Shown in pieces: positions 1-5,698 of a DNA stretch of 7,238 nucleotides (the first letter of the stretch is position 1; each line of letters opens with the position of its first letter). The stretch is taken from the NCBI GenBank assembly GCA_003483675.1, contig DMYK01000168.1:4362-11599 (forward strand), written 5' to 3'. The notes below the pieces were generated by a model. It had not been told where the DNA came from, did no database searches, and saw only the letters and a program-made list of their open reading frames with translations. Origin of the DNA: Microcoleaceae cyanobacterium UBA11344 (lineage in GTDB: Bacteria > Cyanobacteriota > Cyanobacteriia > Cyanobacteriales > Microcoleaceae). Made by a program: the position numbers and the translations under genes.

Positions 1-1
1 C

Positions 2-94
2 AGGCTTAAGTTGACACTAATGAGCACTGCCGTGTCCTTTGGCATCTACCGGATACGATCTAAATATGCAATTTCTGCAAAATCTCGGCAGTAA
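2..94 (+). CDS. Possible 3' end of a truncated gene, product unknown
   Basis: A plus-strand frame is open from the window edge to a TAA at 92-94, giving about 30 residues that end in ...YAISAKSRQ. The visible part has a short hydrophobic stretch (LTLMSTAVSFGIY) followed by a basic tail, as at the C-terminus of a membrane protein. A frame this short can stay open by chance, and I do not recognise the family. No start is inside the window. If real, it ends about 57 bases before the promoter of the next gene, so it would be a separate transcription unit. Confidence 0.3.
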   Translation, partial: RLKLTLMSTAVSFGIYRIRSKYAISAKSRQ

Positions 95-150
95 CTTTTA
101 GATAATAAGTTTAACTCATAATAAGAATTGTTACCGCTAGTTCTCTTACC

Positions 151-179
151 TTGACGCTCCACAATTAGAAAACTATAAT
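151..179 (+). promoter_or_regulatory. Sigma70-type promoter for the DUF3352 gene
   Basis: TTGACG at 151-156 (5 of 6 to the -35 consensus) and TATAAT at 174-179 (6 of 6) are separated by exactly 17 bases. Transcription would start near 186, giving a leader of about 158 bases before the ATG at 344. The leader contains the hairpin at 240-271. This is the best promoter match in the window; that it drives the gene at 344 is inferred from orientation. Confidence 0.65.
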
Positions 180-239
180 ATTATATTATGTCATTTCATA
201 TCGTTCAATCGCCAAAAAATTAGTTGACCCAAAATTTAG

Positions 240-271
240 TTTGTAGTGCCGAGTTAAGTCGGCACTACAAA
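240..271. repeat. Perfect 13-bp hairpin repeat in the leader
   Basis: TTTGTAGTGCCGA at 240-252 and its exact reverse complement TCGGCACTACAAA at 259-271 enclose the six-base loop GTTAAG. The right arm continues into CCAT, and the 12-mer ACTACAAACCAT at 264-275 recurs at 3545-3556 beside another small palindrome. This marks it as a member of a dispersed hairpin family rather than a gene-specific element. There is no U-tract, and it lies downstream of the promoter at 151-179, so a terminator role is unlikely. Confidence 0.75.
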
Positions 272-343
272 CCATTTTCATGGTGGTAATCGATCCGATC
301 GGAATTTAGTATCATCTCAAACAGTTTTTATTTAAACAACATT

Positions 344-2521
344 ATGGCTGGCAAATTCGCTAAAACCATAGTTGCCATTTTTAGCCTGATTGCAATTGGC
401 AGCGTGGGGACATATCTCTACTCGGATGGTTATTTAGGAGTTGATAGTAAACCCCTAGACAATGCTAAACTGATTCCGAGTGACGCTTTAGTAGGTGGCA
501 CGATCGATCTCAACCCTGAGTCTTGGTCAAAATTACAGAAATTTGGCACGCCAGAAGCAAGGCAACTTTTTGAGCAAGCTTGGAAAGAGCTTGAAAAAGA
601 ATTTGCTAAGGAAAGTCCTCAAATCAATTACGATCGAGATATCAAACCTTGGTTGGGTACTGTTGTCTGGGCTGCATTACCATCAGCTAAAACCCAAGAA
701 CAGCAATCGCCTACTCCTGAAGTTATCTGGGTAATTACGATTAAAAACAAGCTGAGTATGTGGCAATTAAATCAAAATCTCAGCAAGATTAATCCTGACG
801 AAAAATTTAAAGAGATTGATTACAAAGGATTTAAAATACTGGAGTCTACTACTAACAAAGGCGATCAAAGCTACTGCGCGATCGTGAAACGTTATCTTGT
901 TTGCAGTGACAAGGAGCAAAATGTCCAAAAATCTATTGAGATCTACAAAGGACAACCATCTTTAGCAAGCAAGCCGGAAGTTGCCAAAGTATTATCAAGC
1001 GATTTAAAAATTGATAAGCCAGTAGCTCAATTTTATATTTTTGATAGCTTAGCTTTGATAAAGGAGAGTGTGGCAAATGCTCCTCAAGCTCAAAATGCAC
1101 CGCTACTCGATCGAGCTGAGCTATATCCGATAAAGTCTTTAAGTGGCGGTATTGGCATTGATGATGCTGGGATTCGGATTAATACTGTTGCCAATTTGCA
1201 GCCAAATGCTACCACTCAAACCAACTTTCAGCCAGCAACTGAAAAAATTATTAATTATTTTACTCAGCAAACAGTTGCTTTATTTACGGGGAAAGGCATC
1301 AATAACAATTGGTCTAATTTTGTCAGCCAAACACAAAATATCCCAGAAATCAGCCAGGGAATCAATCAATTTCGAGGAAATTTAGCAACTTTAAATCTCG
1401 ATTTGGATAAAGATATTTTTGGTTGGATGGATGGAGAATACGGATTCGGAGTAATTTCACTGCAAGACGTACCTTTAGAAAGTGCGATCGGGGTAAAAAT
1501 AGTAATTCAAACTAGCAATCCTGAAGCAGCTAAAAGCACGTTTGCTAAACTGAATGTACTTGCCAAAGGTAATGGTATATCTATATCTGAGAAACAGATT
1601 GCCGATCGAGCTATAACAGAATGGCAAGCGCCCAGTCAAGACTTTGTATTGGGACAAGGCTGGTTGGATGCAAATTCAGTATTTGTCACATTAGCGAATG
1701 CCAAAACATTACCAGCGATCGCAGCTACATCAAATCCAACTTTAGCACAAAGCGAAAACTTTCAAACAATTACTAGCTCTTTACCAAAGCCTAACAGCGG
1801 CTACGGTTATTTCAATTTTGAACAAATTCTTACCCTTGTCAATTCTGCTGCATCTAAAAATTTCATTGAGTCATCTGTACCCAAAGAAAATATAGCAGAA
1901 TTCGATCGTCCGATCGGGGCGCTGAATTCTGTACTCGGCATAGCCATGACAACCGTAGAAGTAGACAAATCAACCCAAAGGTATGAGATGCTAATCGCAC
2001 TCAAGCCAGCAACTGCCGGCGCGTCACCACAAACTCCGTCAGCCAATTTACCTGCTACTTCACCGCCTGCTGTTTCACCGCCTGCTGTTTCACCAACTAC
2101 TCCACCGACAAATTTACCCGCGAATCCAACTGTAACTACGCGCCCAATTCCCAAGAAAACTAATCCACCGACAAATTTACCTGCGAATCCCACTGTAAAA
2201 GTGCCTCCAACTACCAGCAAAACTACTCCACCAAAAAATTCACCTGCTACTCCAACAGTAACTCCGCCAGCAACTCCAACTAATCCTGACAATGATTTTC
2301 GGCAAGCAGTAAATCAAGCAACTCGTGCAGCTTCTCTAACTCAAACTGCCACAACAAAACAACAGTGGCAGCAGGTGATTGTTGCGTGGGAACAGGCAAT
2401 TACTGGCATGAAAAAAATACCTGCTAATAGTCCTAAATACAAAATTAGCCAGCCAAAGATTGTAGAATATCAAAATAATTTGAAATATGCGAAGATTGCG
2501 GTCGATCGATCGCAAGAATAG
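344..2521 (+). CDS. DUF3352 domain protein, membrane-anchored, with Pro-rich linker
   Basis: 725 residues. A short basic N-terminus is followed by one hydrophobic segment (about 8-27), a signal anchor or uncleaved signal, so the rest should be periplasmic or lumenal. Residues about 40-555 match the cyanobacterial DUF3352 family as I know it: LIPSDALVGGTIDLNPESW followed by a KFGTPEARQ motif, and later repeated beta-type segments such as the one around GYGYFNFEQ (487-495). Residues about 560-648 form a Pro/Thr/Ala-rich linker with internal repeats. Residues 650-725 form a helical tail (FRQAVNQA, then WQQVIVAWEQAI) of a type attached to many cyanobacterial extracytoplasmic proteins. The biochemical function of DUF3352 is unknown to me. 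No Shine-Dalgarno sequence precedes the ATG (AAACAACATT). That start is favoured because it gives the complete anchor. The gene stands alone, with a strong promoter at 151-179. Confidence 0.88.
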   Translation: MAGKFAKTIVAIFSLIAIGSVGTYLYSDGYLGVDSKPLDNAKLIPSDALVGGTIDLNPESWSKLQKFGTPEARQLFEQAWKELEKEFAKESPQINYDRDIKPWLGTVVWAALPSAKTQEQQSPTPEVIWVITIKNKLSMWQLNQNLSKINPDEKFKEIDYKGFKILESTTNKGDQSYCAIVKRYLVCSDKEQNVQKSIEIYKGQPSLASKPEVAKVLSSDLKIDKPVAQFYIFDSLALIKESVANAPQAQNAPLLDRAELYPIKSLSGGIGIDDAGIRINTVANLQPNATTQTNFQPATEKIINYFTQQTVALFTGKGINNNWSNFVSQTQNIPEISQGINQFRGNLATLNLDLDKDIFGWMDGEYGFGVISLQDVPLESAIGVKIVIQTSNPEAAKSTFAKLNVLAKGNGISISEKQIADRAITEWQAPSQDFVLGQGWLDANSVFVTLANAKTLPAIAATSNPTLAQSENFQTITSSLPKPNSGYGYFNFEQILTLVNSAASKNFIESSVPKENIAEFDRPIGALNSVLGIAMTTVEVDKSTQRYEMLIALKPATAGASPQTPSANLPATSPPAVSPPAVSPTTPPTNLPANPTVTTRPIPKKTNPPTNLPANPTVKVPPTTSKTTPPKNSPATPTVTPPATPTNPDNDFRQAVNQATRAASLTQTATTKQQWQQVIVAWEQAITGMKKIPANSPKYKISQPKIVEYQNNLKYAKIAVDRSQE
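2060..2089 (+). repeat. 15-bp perfect tandem duplication in the linker
   Basis: TCACCGCCTGCTGTT occurs twice back to back (2060-2074 and 2075-2089) and encodes the doubled SPPAV unit near residues 573-582 of the DUF3352 protein. It is in frame, so it lengthens the disordered linker without disrupting the gene. Confidence 0.85.
2101..2261 (+). repeat. Three-copy repeat with a 63-bp period in the linker
   Basis: Related 35-base blocks begin at 2101, 2164 and 2227, exactly 63 bases apart. The first two differ at only two positions and encode PPTNLPANPTV; the third is more diverged and encodes PPKNSPATPTV. The intervening 28 bases differ between units. The 21-residue period keeps the frame, so the linker has grown by in-frame duplication followed by divergence. 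Confidence 0.85.
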
Positions 2522-2543
2522 AAAAGATAATTATTCTGTTTAT

Positions 2544-2566
2544 GACTCGGCGGTTGAAACCGCGTC
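2544..2566. repeat. Hairpin just downstream of the DUF3352 gene
   Basis: GCGGTT at 2550-2555 and AACCGC at 2558-2563 pair around a tiny loop, and GAC (2544-2546) can pair with GTC (2564-2566) across a three-base bulge. It lies 23 bases after the stop codon. It could help end transcription or protect the 3' end, but no U-run follows. The word GCGGTTGAAACCGC is one I associate with dispersed repeats in filamentous cyanobacteria, so repeat is the safer label. Confidence 0.5.
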
Positions 2567-2704
2567 TTGTCAGCGGTTCAGATTAAGGAATCGAACCAAG
2601 AGCATCTGTTAATCAGAAATATTAATCAATCTTGGTGGGCGGAAAATATCCGTCTTTATGCAGCGCAGAGTAATGCTCGCAATCTGATTCGTGGCTGTGA
2701 GTAA
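2558..2704 (+). pseudogene. Remnant of a NACHT-type NTPase C-terminal region
   Basis: A plus-strand frame runs from just after a TGA (2555-2557) to a TAA (2702-2704) without any ATG. Its 48 residues read like protein: LSAVQIKESNQEHLLI, then WWAENIRLYAAQSNARNLI. The WWxExIRLYAAQ pattern recalls the helical repeat region that follows the NTPase in cyanobacterial NACHT proteins; that link is from memory and not verified. With no start, no NTPase domain and an early stop, it can only be a fragment. A 9-bp stem with one bulged A (GGTTC 2575-2579, GATT 2581-2584, paired with AATC 2589-2592 and GAACC 2593-2597) lies inside it. From 2705 to 2838 I see nothing recognisable. Confidence 0.45.
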
Positions 2705-2838
2705 TATTAATTCCGATGCTACCGGATTTGATATGAGGGCGATACTTTGAAATTTATGATTTTTCTTTGCTTCGTAACTTACTGAAAAAATGCTATCTAA
2801 TTTTGATTGTTGTCTCAAATATCGATCGCCCCTTCATT

Positions 2839-3414
2839 TTAAATAAACTCAATATTTTCATACAAATCTGCGATCGCAATTTCCACCTGCACAGACGTTA
2901 ACATCAGCCGATCGCCAATAACACCATATTCCGAAAAAATCCACTTATTCGCCTCAGTTTTAGAGTATTGCTCCACCTGTAGCCGATATTGATCGATTAA
3001 TAAATACTCCTGAAAACTAGGAATACTGCGATACGCAGCAAACTTTTCATCTCGATCGTAAGCTTTGGTACCTTTAGACAACACCTCAGCAATCAGCAGA
3101 GGATTGGTAATTGTATCAGTCCGTCCAGATTGCAGCTCGATCGGTTTCGCCACAACCATCACATCTGGATAAGTATAATTATTAAACTGCGGAATCCACA
3201 GCCGCTGATCTAATCCAAAAATACTGTAAGGTTTACCCTTGAGACTCACCCTCAAAATAGCATTTAAGATGCTGGTAATTTCATTGTGATTCGGTGTGCC
3301 GCCAGCCATCAGAACAATTTCCCCATTGATAAATTCATGTCGATCCAGAGAATTAACTTCAGCTTCTAGATATTCCTCAGCATTGTAGGTTTTGGTTTCA
3401 ACTTGCGCGAACAT
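2839..3414 (-). CDS. Uma2 family (DUF820) endonuclease-like protein
   Basis: 191 residues from the ATG at 3414. Uma2 proteins have a PD-(D/E)XK nuclease fold and are heavily amplified in cyanobacteria; their biological role is unsettled. Visible landmarks, numbered from this ATG: HEFINGEIVLMAGG (27-40), the catalytic-type Asp in YPDVMVV (D84), Glu in IAEVLSKGTKAYDRDEK (E110), and Lys in that motif (K124), followed by FAAYRSIPSFQEYLLID. The core is complete, so it is probably an active fold. A TTG at 3420 is in frame and would add two residues. AGGAG at 3425-3429 lies 10 bases before the ATG and 4 before the TTG; I prefer the ATG, with little at stake. It lies on the same strand as cbiQ, 149 bases away, with a hairpin repeat between them, so it is probably a separate unit. 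Confidence 0.88.
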   Translation of the reverse strand: MFAQVETKTYNAEEYLEAEVNSLDRHEFINGEIVLMAGGTPNHNEITSILNAILRVSLKGKPYSIFGLDQRLWIPQFNNYTYPDVMVVAKPIELQSGRTDTITNPLLIAEVLSKGTKAYDRDEKFAAYRSIPSFQEYLLIDQYRLQVEQYSKTEANKWIFSEYGVIGDRLMLTSVQVEIAIADLYENIEFI

Positions 3415-3424
3415 ACACAACGAT

Positions 3425-3429
3425 CTCCT
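3425..3429 (-). promoter_or_regulatory. Ribosome binding site of the Uma2 gene
   Basis: The minus strand reads AAAAGGAGATCG directly before TTGTGTATG. AGGAG is 10 bases from the ATG at 3414 and 4 bases from an in-frame TTG at 3420. The ATG is the better start codon but the spacing does not exclude the TTG. Confidence 0.6.
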
Positions 3430-3529
3430 TTTATCTACTGATTTAAGTTTATCTGAAAAATCCTTAAGTTGCTATAGTTATTTTACCAGATTCAGAGGTA
3501 ACTATCATCTCTCTAATTTTTAGATAATA

Positions 3530-3556
3530 AGGACTTTAGTCCTGACTACAAACCAT
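3530..3556. repeat. Small palindrome with the shared ACTACAAACCAT tail
   Basis: AGGACTTTAGTCCT at 3530-3543 is a 6+6 palindrome around TT, followed by ACTACAAACCAT at 3545-3556. The same 12-mer ends the hairpin at 240-271. In front of it, TTTTAGATAATAAG (3518-3531) also matches 96-109 exactly. It sits 8 bases past the cbiQ stop and could act as a weak 3' stem, but the loop is very small and no U-run follows on the cbiQ strand. Confidence 0.55.
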
Positions 3557-3563
3557 CATAGAT

Positions 3564-4364
3564 TTAGCGTTGAAATACAAAGCTTAACAGGGTTAAAACT
3601 GTGCAACCAAACACCGCTTCAAATGTATATCTTGGCGAAGGTTTGTAAGGGGAAGAATGCCAAACCCGCAATTCTCCATTAAAGCCGCGCGATGCTAAAC
3701 TCAGCGAAACTTGACGGTAATTTACCAAAGTTCGCTGAAGCAATTGCCCGATTAAAATGCCTAAACTACGCATTCCTAATTTCCAAGTGCGATAGCCACA
3801 GCGCGAATTTTGGGCTATCCAAAGTTCATCGGCGATCGCCAATAAGCTAAAAATGAAGCGATACATCAACAACAGCAATTCTGTCAACAACGGCGGCAAG
3901 CGTAATTGTCTAAGAATTTGCAAGATTTCGGTAAATGGCACCGTCAACAGGATGAAATACATACAACTTGTCGAAGCCAAGGTGCGGGTGAATAACAAAC
4001 TCACTTGGTATAATCCAGTGAGACTCACATACAGATACAAATTGCCGACGCTAATCCCCCAACTTTGCCAAATATCCGAGTGAATTGCTTGGATTTGATT
4101 TAACTGAATTCCACCGATCGCCAAAGCAGGCAAACTTGTCAGCAAAAACACCAACGGGAGTGACAACAACCGCAGATAAAGTTTCCCAGGAATCCCTGCA
4201 TAGATGACGATCCAGACTGCTAACCAAAGGGCGATCGACAATTGGACGATCGCCCCAGAAAGCAGAGACAGAATCAATAGGGCGATCGCAAACGATAATT
4301 TATGAGTTGGCGGCAACCCGCGCAAACGATTCGTGTAAGCCAGACTATCAATCTGATGATTCAT
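3564..4364 (-). CDS. cbiQ: Cobalt ECF transporter transmembrane subunit CbiQ (EcfT family)
   Basis: 266 residues. CbiQ is the coupling membrane subunit that links the substrate-capturing CbiM/CbiN pair to the ATPase CbiO for cobalt uptake into the cell. Hydrophobic segments lie near 24-57, 66-85, 106-143 and 250-264. The family pattern TRTLASTSCMYFILLTVPF (127-145) and the amphipathic cytoplasmic part LLLLMYRFIFSLLAIADELW (163-182) are clear. The two Arg-containing coupling motifs, which contact the ATPase in EcfT proteins, appear as NSRCGY (R188) and ASRGFNG (R226). The ATG is preceded on its strand by GGGAG seven bases away. That Shine-Dalgarno sequence lies inside the inverted-repeat element separating this gene from cbiN. 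No cbiO follows: the next gene on this strand is a Uma2 protein. Confidence 0.92.
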   Translation of the reverse strand: MNHQIDSLAYTNRLRGLPPTHKLSFAIALLILSLLSGAIVQLSIALWLAVWIVIYAGIPGKLYLRLLSLPLVFLLTSLPALAIGGIQLNQIQAIHSDIWQSWGISVGNLYLYVSLTGLYQVSLLFTRTLASTSCMYFILLTVPFTEILQILRQLRLPPLLTELLLLMYRFIFSLLAIADELWIAQNSRCGYRTWKLGMRSLGILIGQLLQRTLVNYRQVSLSLASRGFNGELRVWHSSPYKPSPRYTFEAVFGCTVLTLLSFVFQR

Positions 4365-4365
4365 T

Positions 4366-4434
4366 AGACATCTCCCATAATTCTTGTGGAACAGGCATCT
4401 TGCCTGTTCAAAGCTGGCTTTTTAGGAGATGTCT
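4366..4434. mobile_element. 69-bp miniature element with 10-bp terminal inverted repeats
   Basis: AGACATCTCC at 4366-4375 and its perfect reverse complement GGAGATGTCT at 4425-4434 bound the element. ATT flanks both ends (4363-4365 and 4435-4437), as a 3-bp target duplication would. It encodes nothing and holds one strong hairpin (4389-4409). Deleting it with one ATT leaves the minus strand reading GGAATGAATC, where TGA ends cbiN after its present last Glu and overlaps the ATG of cbiQ. That clean restoration is the main argument for an insertion. I cannot assign it to a transposase family. Confidence 0.6.
4389..4409. repeat. 9-bp hairpin inside the 69-bp element
   Basis: GAACAGGCA (4389-4397) pairs perfectly with TGCCTGTTC (4401-4409) around a TCT loop. 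On the cbi transcript it lies between cbiN and cbiQ. A six-base A-rich stretch and no U-tract flank it on that strand, so it should not stop transcription; it may influence mRNA stability or the relative output of CbiQ. Confidence 0.75.
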
Positions 4435-4765
4435 ATTCCAACGGCGATTTATCATCAGATTTCTGAGATTGCGATCGACATTTATACAGCCCGATCGCAT
4501 ATCCGATAGCACCAGCCCCCAGCGCCGCCTGAGTCGCAAATAAGAGACTTTCAATTTCTCCACTCGCCGGCTCAAAAAAGTGCTTGAACCAAGGTTCATA
4601 GCCCGGTTGAATCTCGGTAATTGCCTTCTGTGCTTCCCCATCCGCCCCGCCGTATTCACCCCGGACAAAAACTAGAGGAATAACGGTAAGGGCAATAACT
4701 CCAATTACTAACAGCCAATTTTGTTGCGAAGTAGCTTGCTGATTGCTGGTAGGTTTTCGATTCAT
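4433..4765 (-). CDS. cbiN: Cobalt transport protein CbiN
   Basis: 110 residues, the usual size. CbiN is the small two-helix partner that works with CbiM in substrate capture by cobalt ECF transporters. The first membrane helix is about 16-34, followed by the diagnostic external loop GGADGEAQKAI (39-49), then IQPGYEPWFKHFFEPASGEIESLLF (52-76), leading into the second helix (about 72-94), and a short charged tail. The ATG is three bases after the cbiM stop, and AGGAG inside the end of cbiM is nine bases before it, which implies coupled translation. Its TAG stop overlaps the end of the 69-bp inverted-repeat element, but the last residues (KSPLE) appear to be original, because element removal gives the same final Glu and a TGA stop. 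Confidence 0.93.
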   Translation of the reverse strand: MNRKPTSNQQATSQQNWLLVIGVIALTVIPLVFVRGEYGGADGEAQKAITEIQPGYEPWFKHFFEPASGEIESLLFATQAALGAGAIGYAIGLYKCRSQSQKSDDKSPLE

Positions 4766-4768
4766 GGC

Positions 4769-5527
4769 TTAAGACTCCTGTTTCAATAATTTCAGAATTT
4801 CCAACTCTGGTTGCCCGTAAGAATGCAGCCAATTCCACACCAATAAAGTGAGCAATCCCTCACTAATAGCCAGGGGTACTTGAGTAATCGCAAAGATGCC
4901 AGCAAACTTAAGAAACGAAGCCAAAAAACCGCCACTCGCCGCCGGAAAAGCTAACGCCAACTGCATCGAAGTAACCACATAAGTCAGCAAATCAGCCAAA
5001 GCCGCCGCCCAAAAAATTGCCGCTCGCTGTCTACCAGTTCGCATCAGCAATTGATAGATAAAATAGGCAGCAAATGGGCCAACAATCGCCATCGAAAACA
5101 TATTAGCTCCCAGCGTTGTCAGCCCGCCGTGGGCCAACAAAACCGCTTGAAAAAGCAGCACTAAAGCACCGAGTACCGCCATCACCGAAGGGCCAAACAA
5201 AATCGCACCCAAACCCGTACCCGTTGGGTGAGAACAACTCCCCGTTACCGAAGGAATCTTCAAAGCAGAAAGTACAAAAGTAAACGCACCGGATAAAGCT
5301 AGTAATAGTTTAAGTTCCGGGTGTTCTTTGGTAATGCGAGTAATCGATCGCAAACCTACCACAAAAAAAGGCAACGCCACAATCCACCAAAAAACAGCCC
5401 ACTGCACCGGCAAAAAACCTTCAGAAATGTGCATAGCTGCGGCCGGTGTTGCCGAGCCCAAAACAAGATAACAACTCAAGCCAGCCATCAATCCCAGACT
5501 GACCAATTTTCGATTTCGAGACTTCAA
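4769..5527 (-). CDS. cbiM: Cobalt ECF transporter substrate-binding subunit CbiM, with signal peptide
   Basis: 252 residues from a TTG start. CbiM is the integral membrane S-component that binds Co(II). The first 31 residues form a signal peptide: basic KSRNRK, hydrophobic [15 protein letters not shown], then ATPAAA before MHISEGFLP. Cleavage after Ala31 would leave Met-His at the mature N-terminus; in structures of this family the N-terminal Met and His2 are metal ligands. A second ligand region, [19 protein letters not shown], is at 95-113 with H100 (mature 69), and the [10 protein letters not shown] wording favours cobalt CbiM over nickel NikM. Further hydrophobic segments run to about residue 235. 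TTG is chosen because GAGG (5534-5537) lies six bases upstream and it supplies the basic part of the signal peptide; the ATG at residue 14 would remove it. First gene of cbiMNQ, under the riboswitch at 5557-5688. Confidence 0.93.
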   Translation of the reverse strand: MKSRNRKLVSLGLMAGLSCYLVLGSATPAAAMHISEGFLPVQWAVFWWIVALPFFVVGLRSITRITKEHPELKLLLALSGAFTFVLSALKIPSVTGSCSHPTGTGLGAILFGPSVMAVLGALVLLFQAVLLAHGGLTTLGANMFSMAIVGPFAAYFIYQLLMRTGRQRAAIFWAAALADLLTYVVTSMQLALAFPAASGGFLASFLKFAGIFAITQVPLAISEGLLTLLVWNWLHSYGQPELEILKLLKQES

Positions 5528-5534
5528 GCTGTAC

Positions 5535-5546
5535 CTCGCAGACGAG
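5535..5546 (-). promoter_or_regulatory. Hairpin over the cbiM Shine-Dalgarno sequence
   Basis: On the minus strand CTCG-TCTG-CGAG forms a 4-bp stem with a four-base loop, extendable by two G-U pairs. Its 3' arm contains most of GAGG, the ribosome binding site of cbiM, six bases before the TTG. It lies just after the riboswitch core, where cobalamin riboswitches place the regulatory stem whose loop can dock with the aptamer. That it is this stem is inference. Confidence 0.4.
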
Positions 5547-5556
5547 ACTATTTAAA

Positions 5557-5688
5557 CCAACACATCGGCGGGCATTCTGACTCAAAAAGCTACAGGGCTT
5601 TCATTACAGTTGCGGGACAGCGTTGGACTTGCACCGAACTTTCCCCATTACCTCTAATGGCTGCTCCCCATTAGAACCGACTTGTTAG
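5557..5688 (-). promoter_or_regulatory. Cobalamin riboswitch
   Basis: The minus strand carries the conserved cobalamin aptamer words in order: GGTGCAAGTCC, then GCTGTCCCGCAACTGTAA (5604-5621), a small AAAGC/GCTTT stem, and the B12 box GAGTCAGAATGCCCGCCGA (5565-5583). The closing stem pairs 5677-5688 with 5557-5568: twelve positions with nine Watson-Crick pairs, two G-U pairs and one A-G mismatch. An extra stem CTAATGG/CCATTAG lies near the 5' end. The aptamer ends 29 bases before the cbiM start with no U-rich terminator, so translational repression of cobalt uptake when cobalamin is plentiful is the likely output. Confidence 0.95.
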
Positions 5689-5692
5689 ATTT

Positions 5693-5698
5693 AGTATA
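5693..5698 (-). promoter_or_regulatory. Likely -10 box of the riboswitch-cbiMNQ transcript
   Basis: The minus strand reads GACTATACTAAATC; TATACT matches the -10 consensus at 5 of 6 and would start transcription around 5686, at the first bases of the aptamer closing stem. No good -35 hexamer sits 16-18 bases upstream, so either an activator is needed or the true promoter is further up. Confidence 0.35.

Noticed and set aside
188..223. 11-residue small open frame in the leader of the DUF3352 gene
   Set aside because: No Shine-Dalgarno sequence and the ATG would lie almost at the predicted transcription start; nothing supports translation.
1807..2292. 161-codon open frame on the minus strand rich in Gly and Val
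   Set aside because: It is the complement of the Pro/Thr-rich linker of the DUF3352 gene; repeated proline and threonine codons create a Gly/Val-rich antisense frame with no family resemblance.
2575..2610. tRNA-like T-loop on the minus strand (GGTTCGATTCC) with a nearby CTGTTAA anticodon-loop-like word on the plus strand
   Set aside because: The two signals are on opposite strands, the T-stem does not pair over five bases, and no acceptor or D-arm can be drawn. A plain hairpin and the protein-like frame explain the sequence better.
2609..2818. 69-codon minus-strand frame in the gap before the first Uma2 gene
   Set aside because: No recognisable motif and no convincing ribosome binding site noted; the plus strand of the same stretch has the NACHT-like wording.
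4408..4668. 86-codon minus-strand frame overlapping cbiN
   Set aside because: It is out of frame with cbiN, which has clear family motifs over the same bases.
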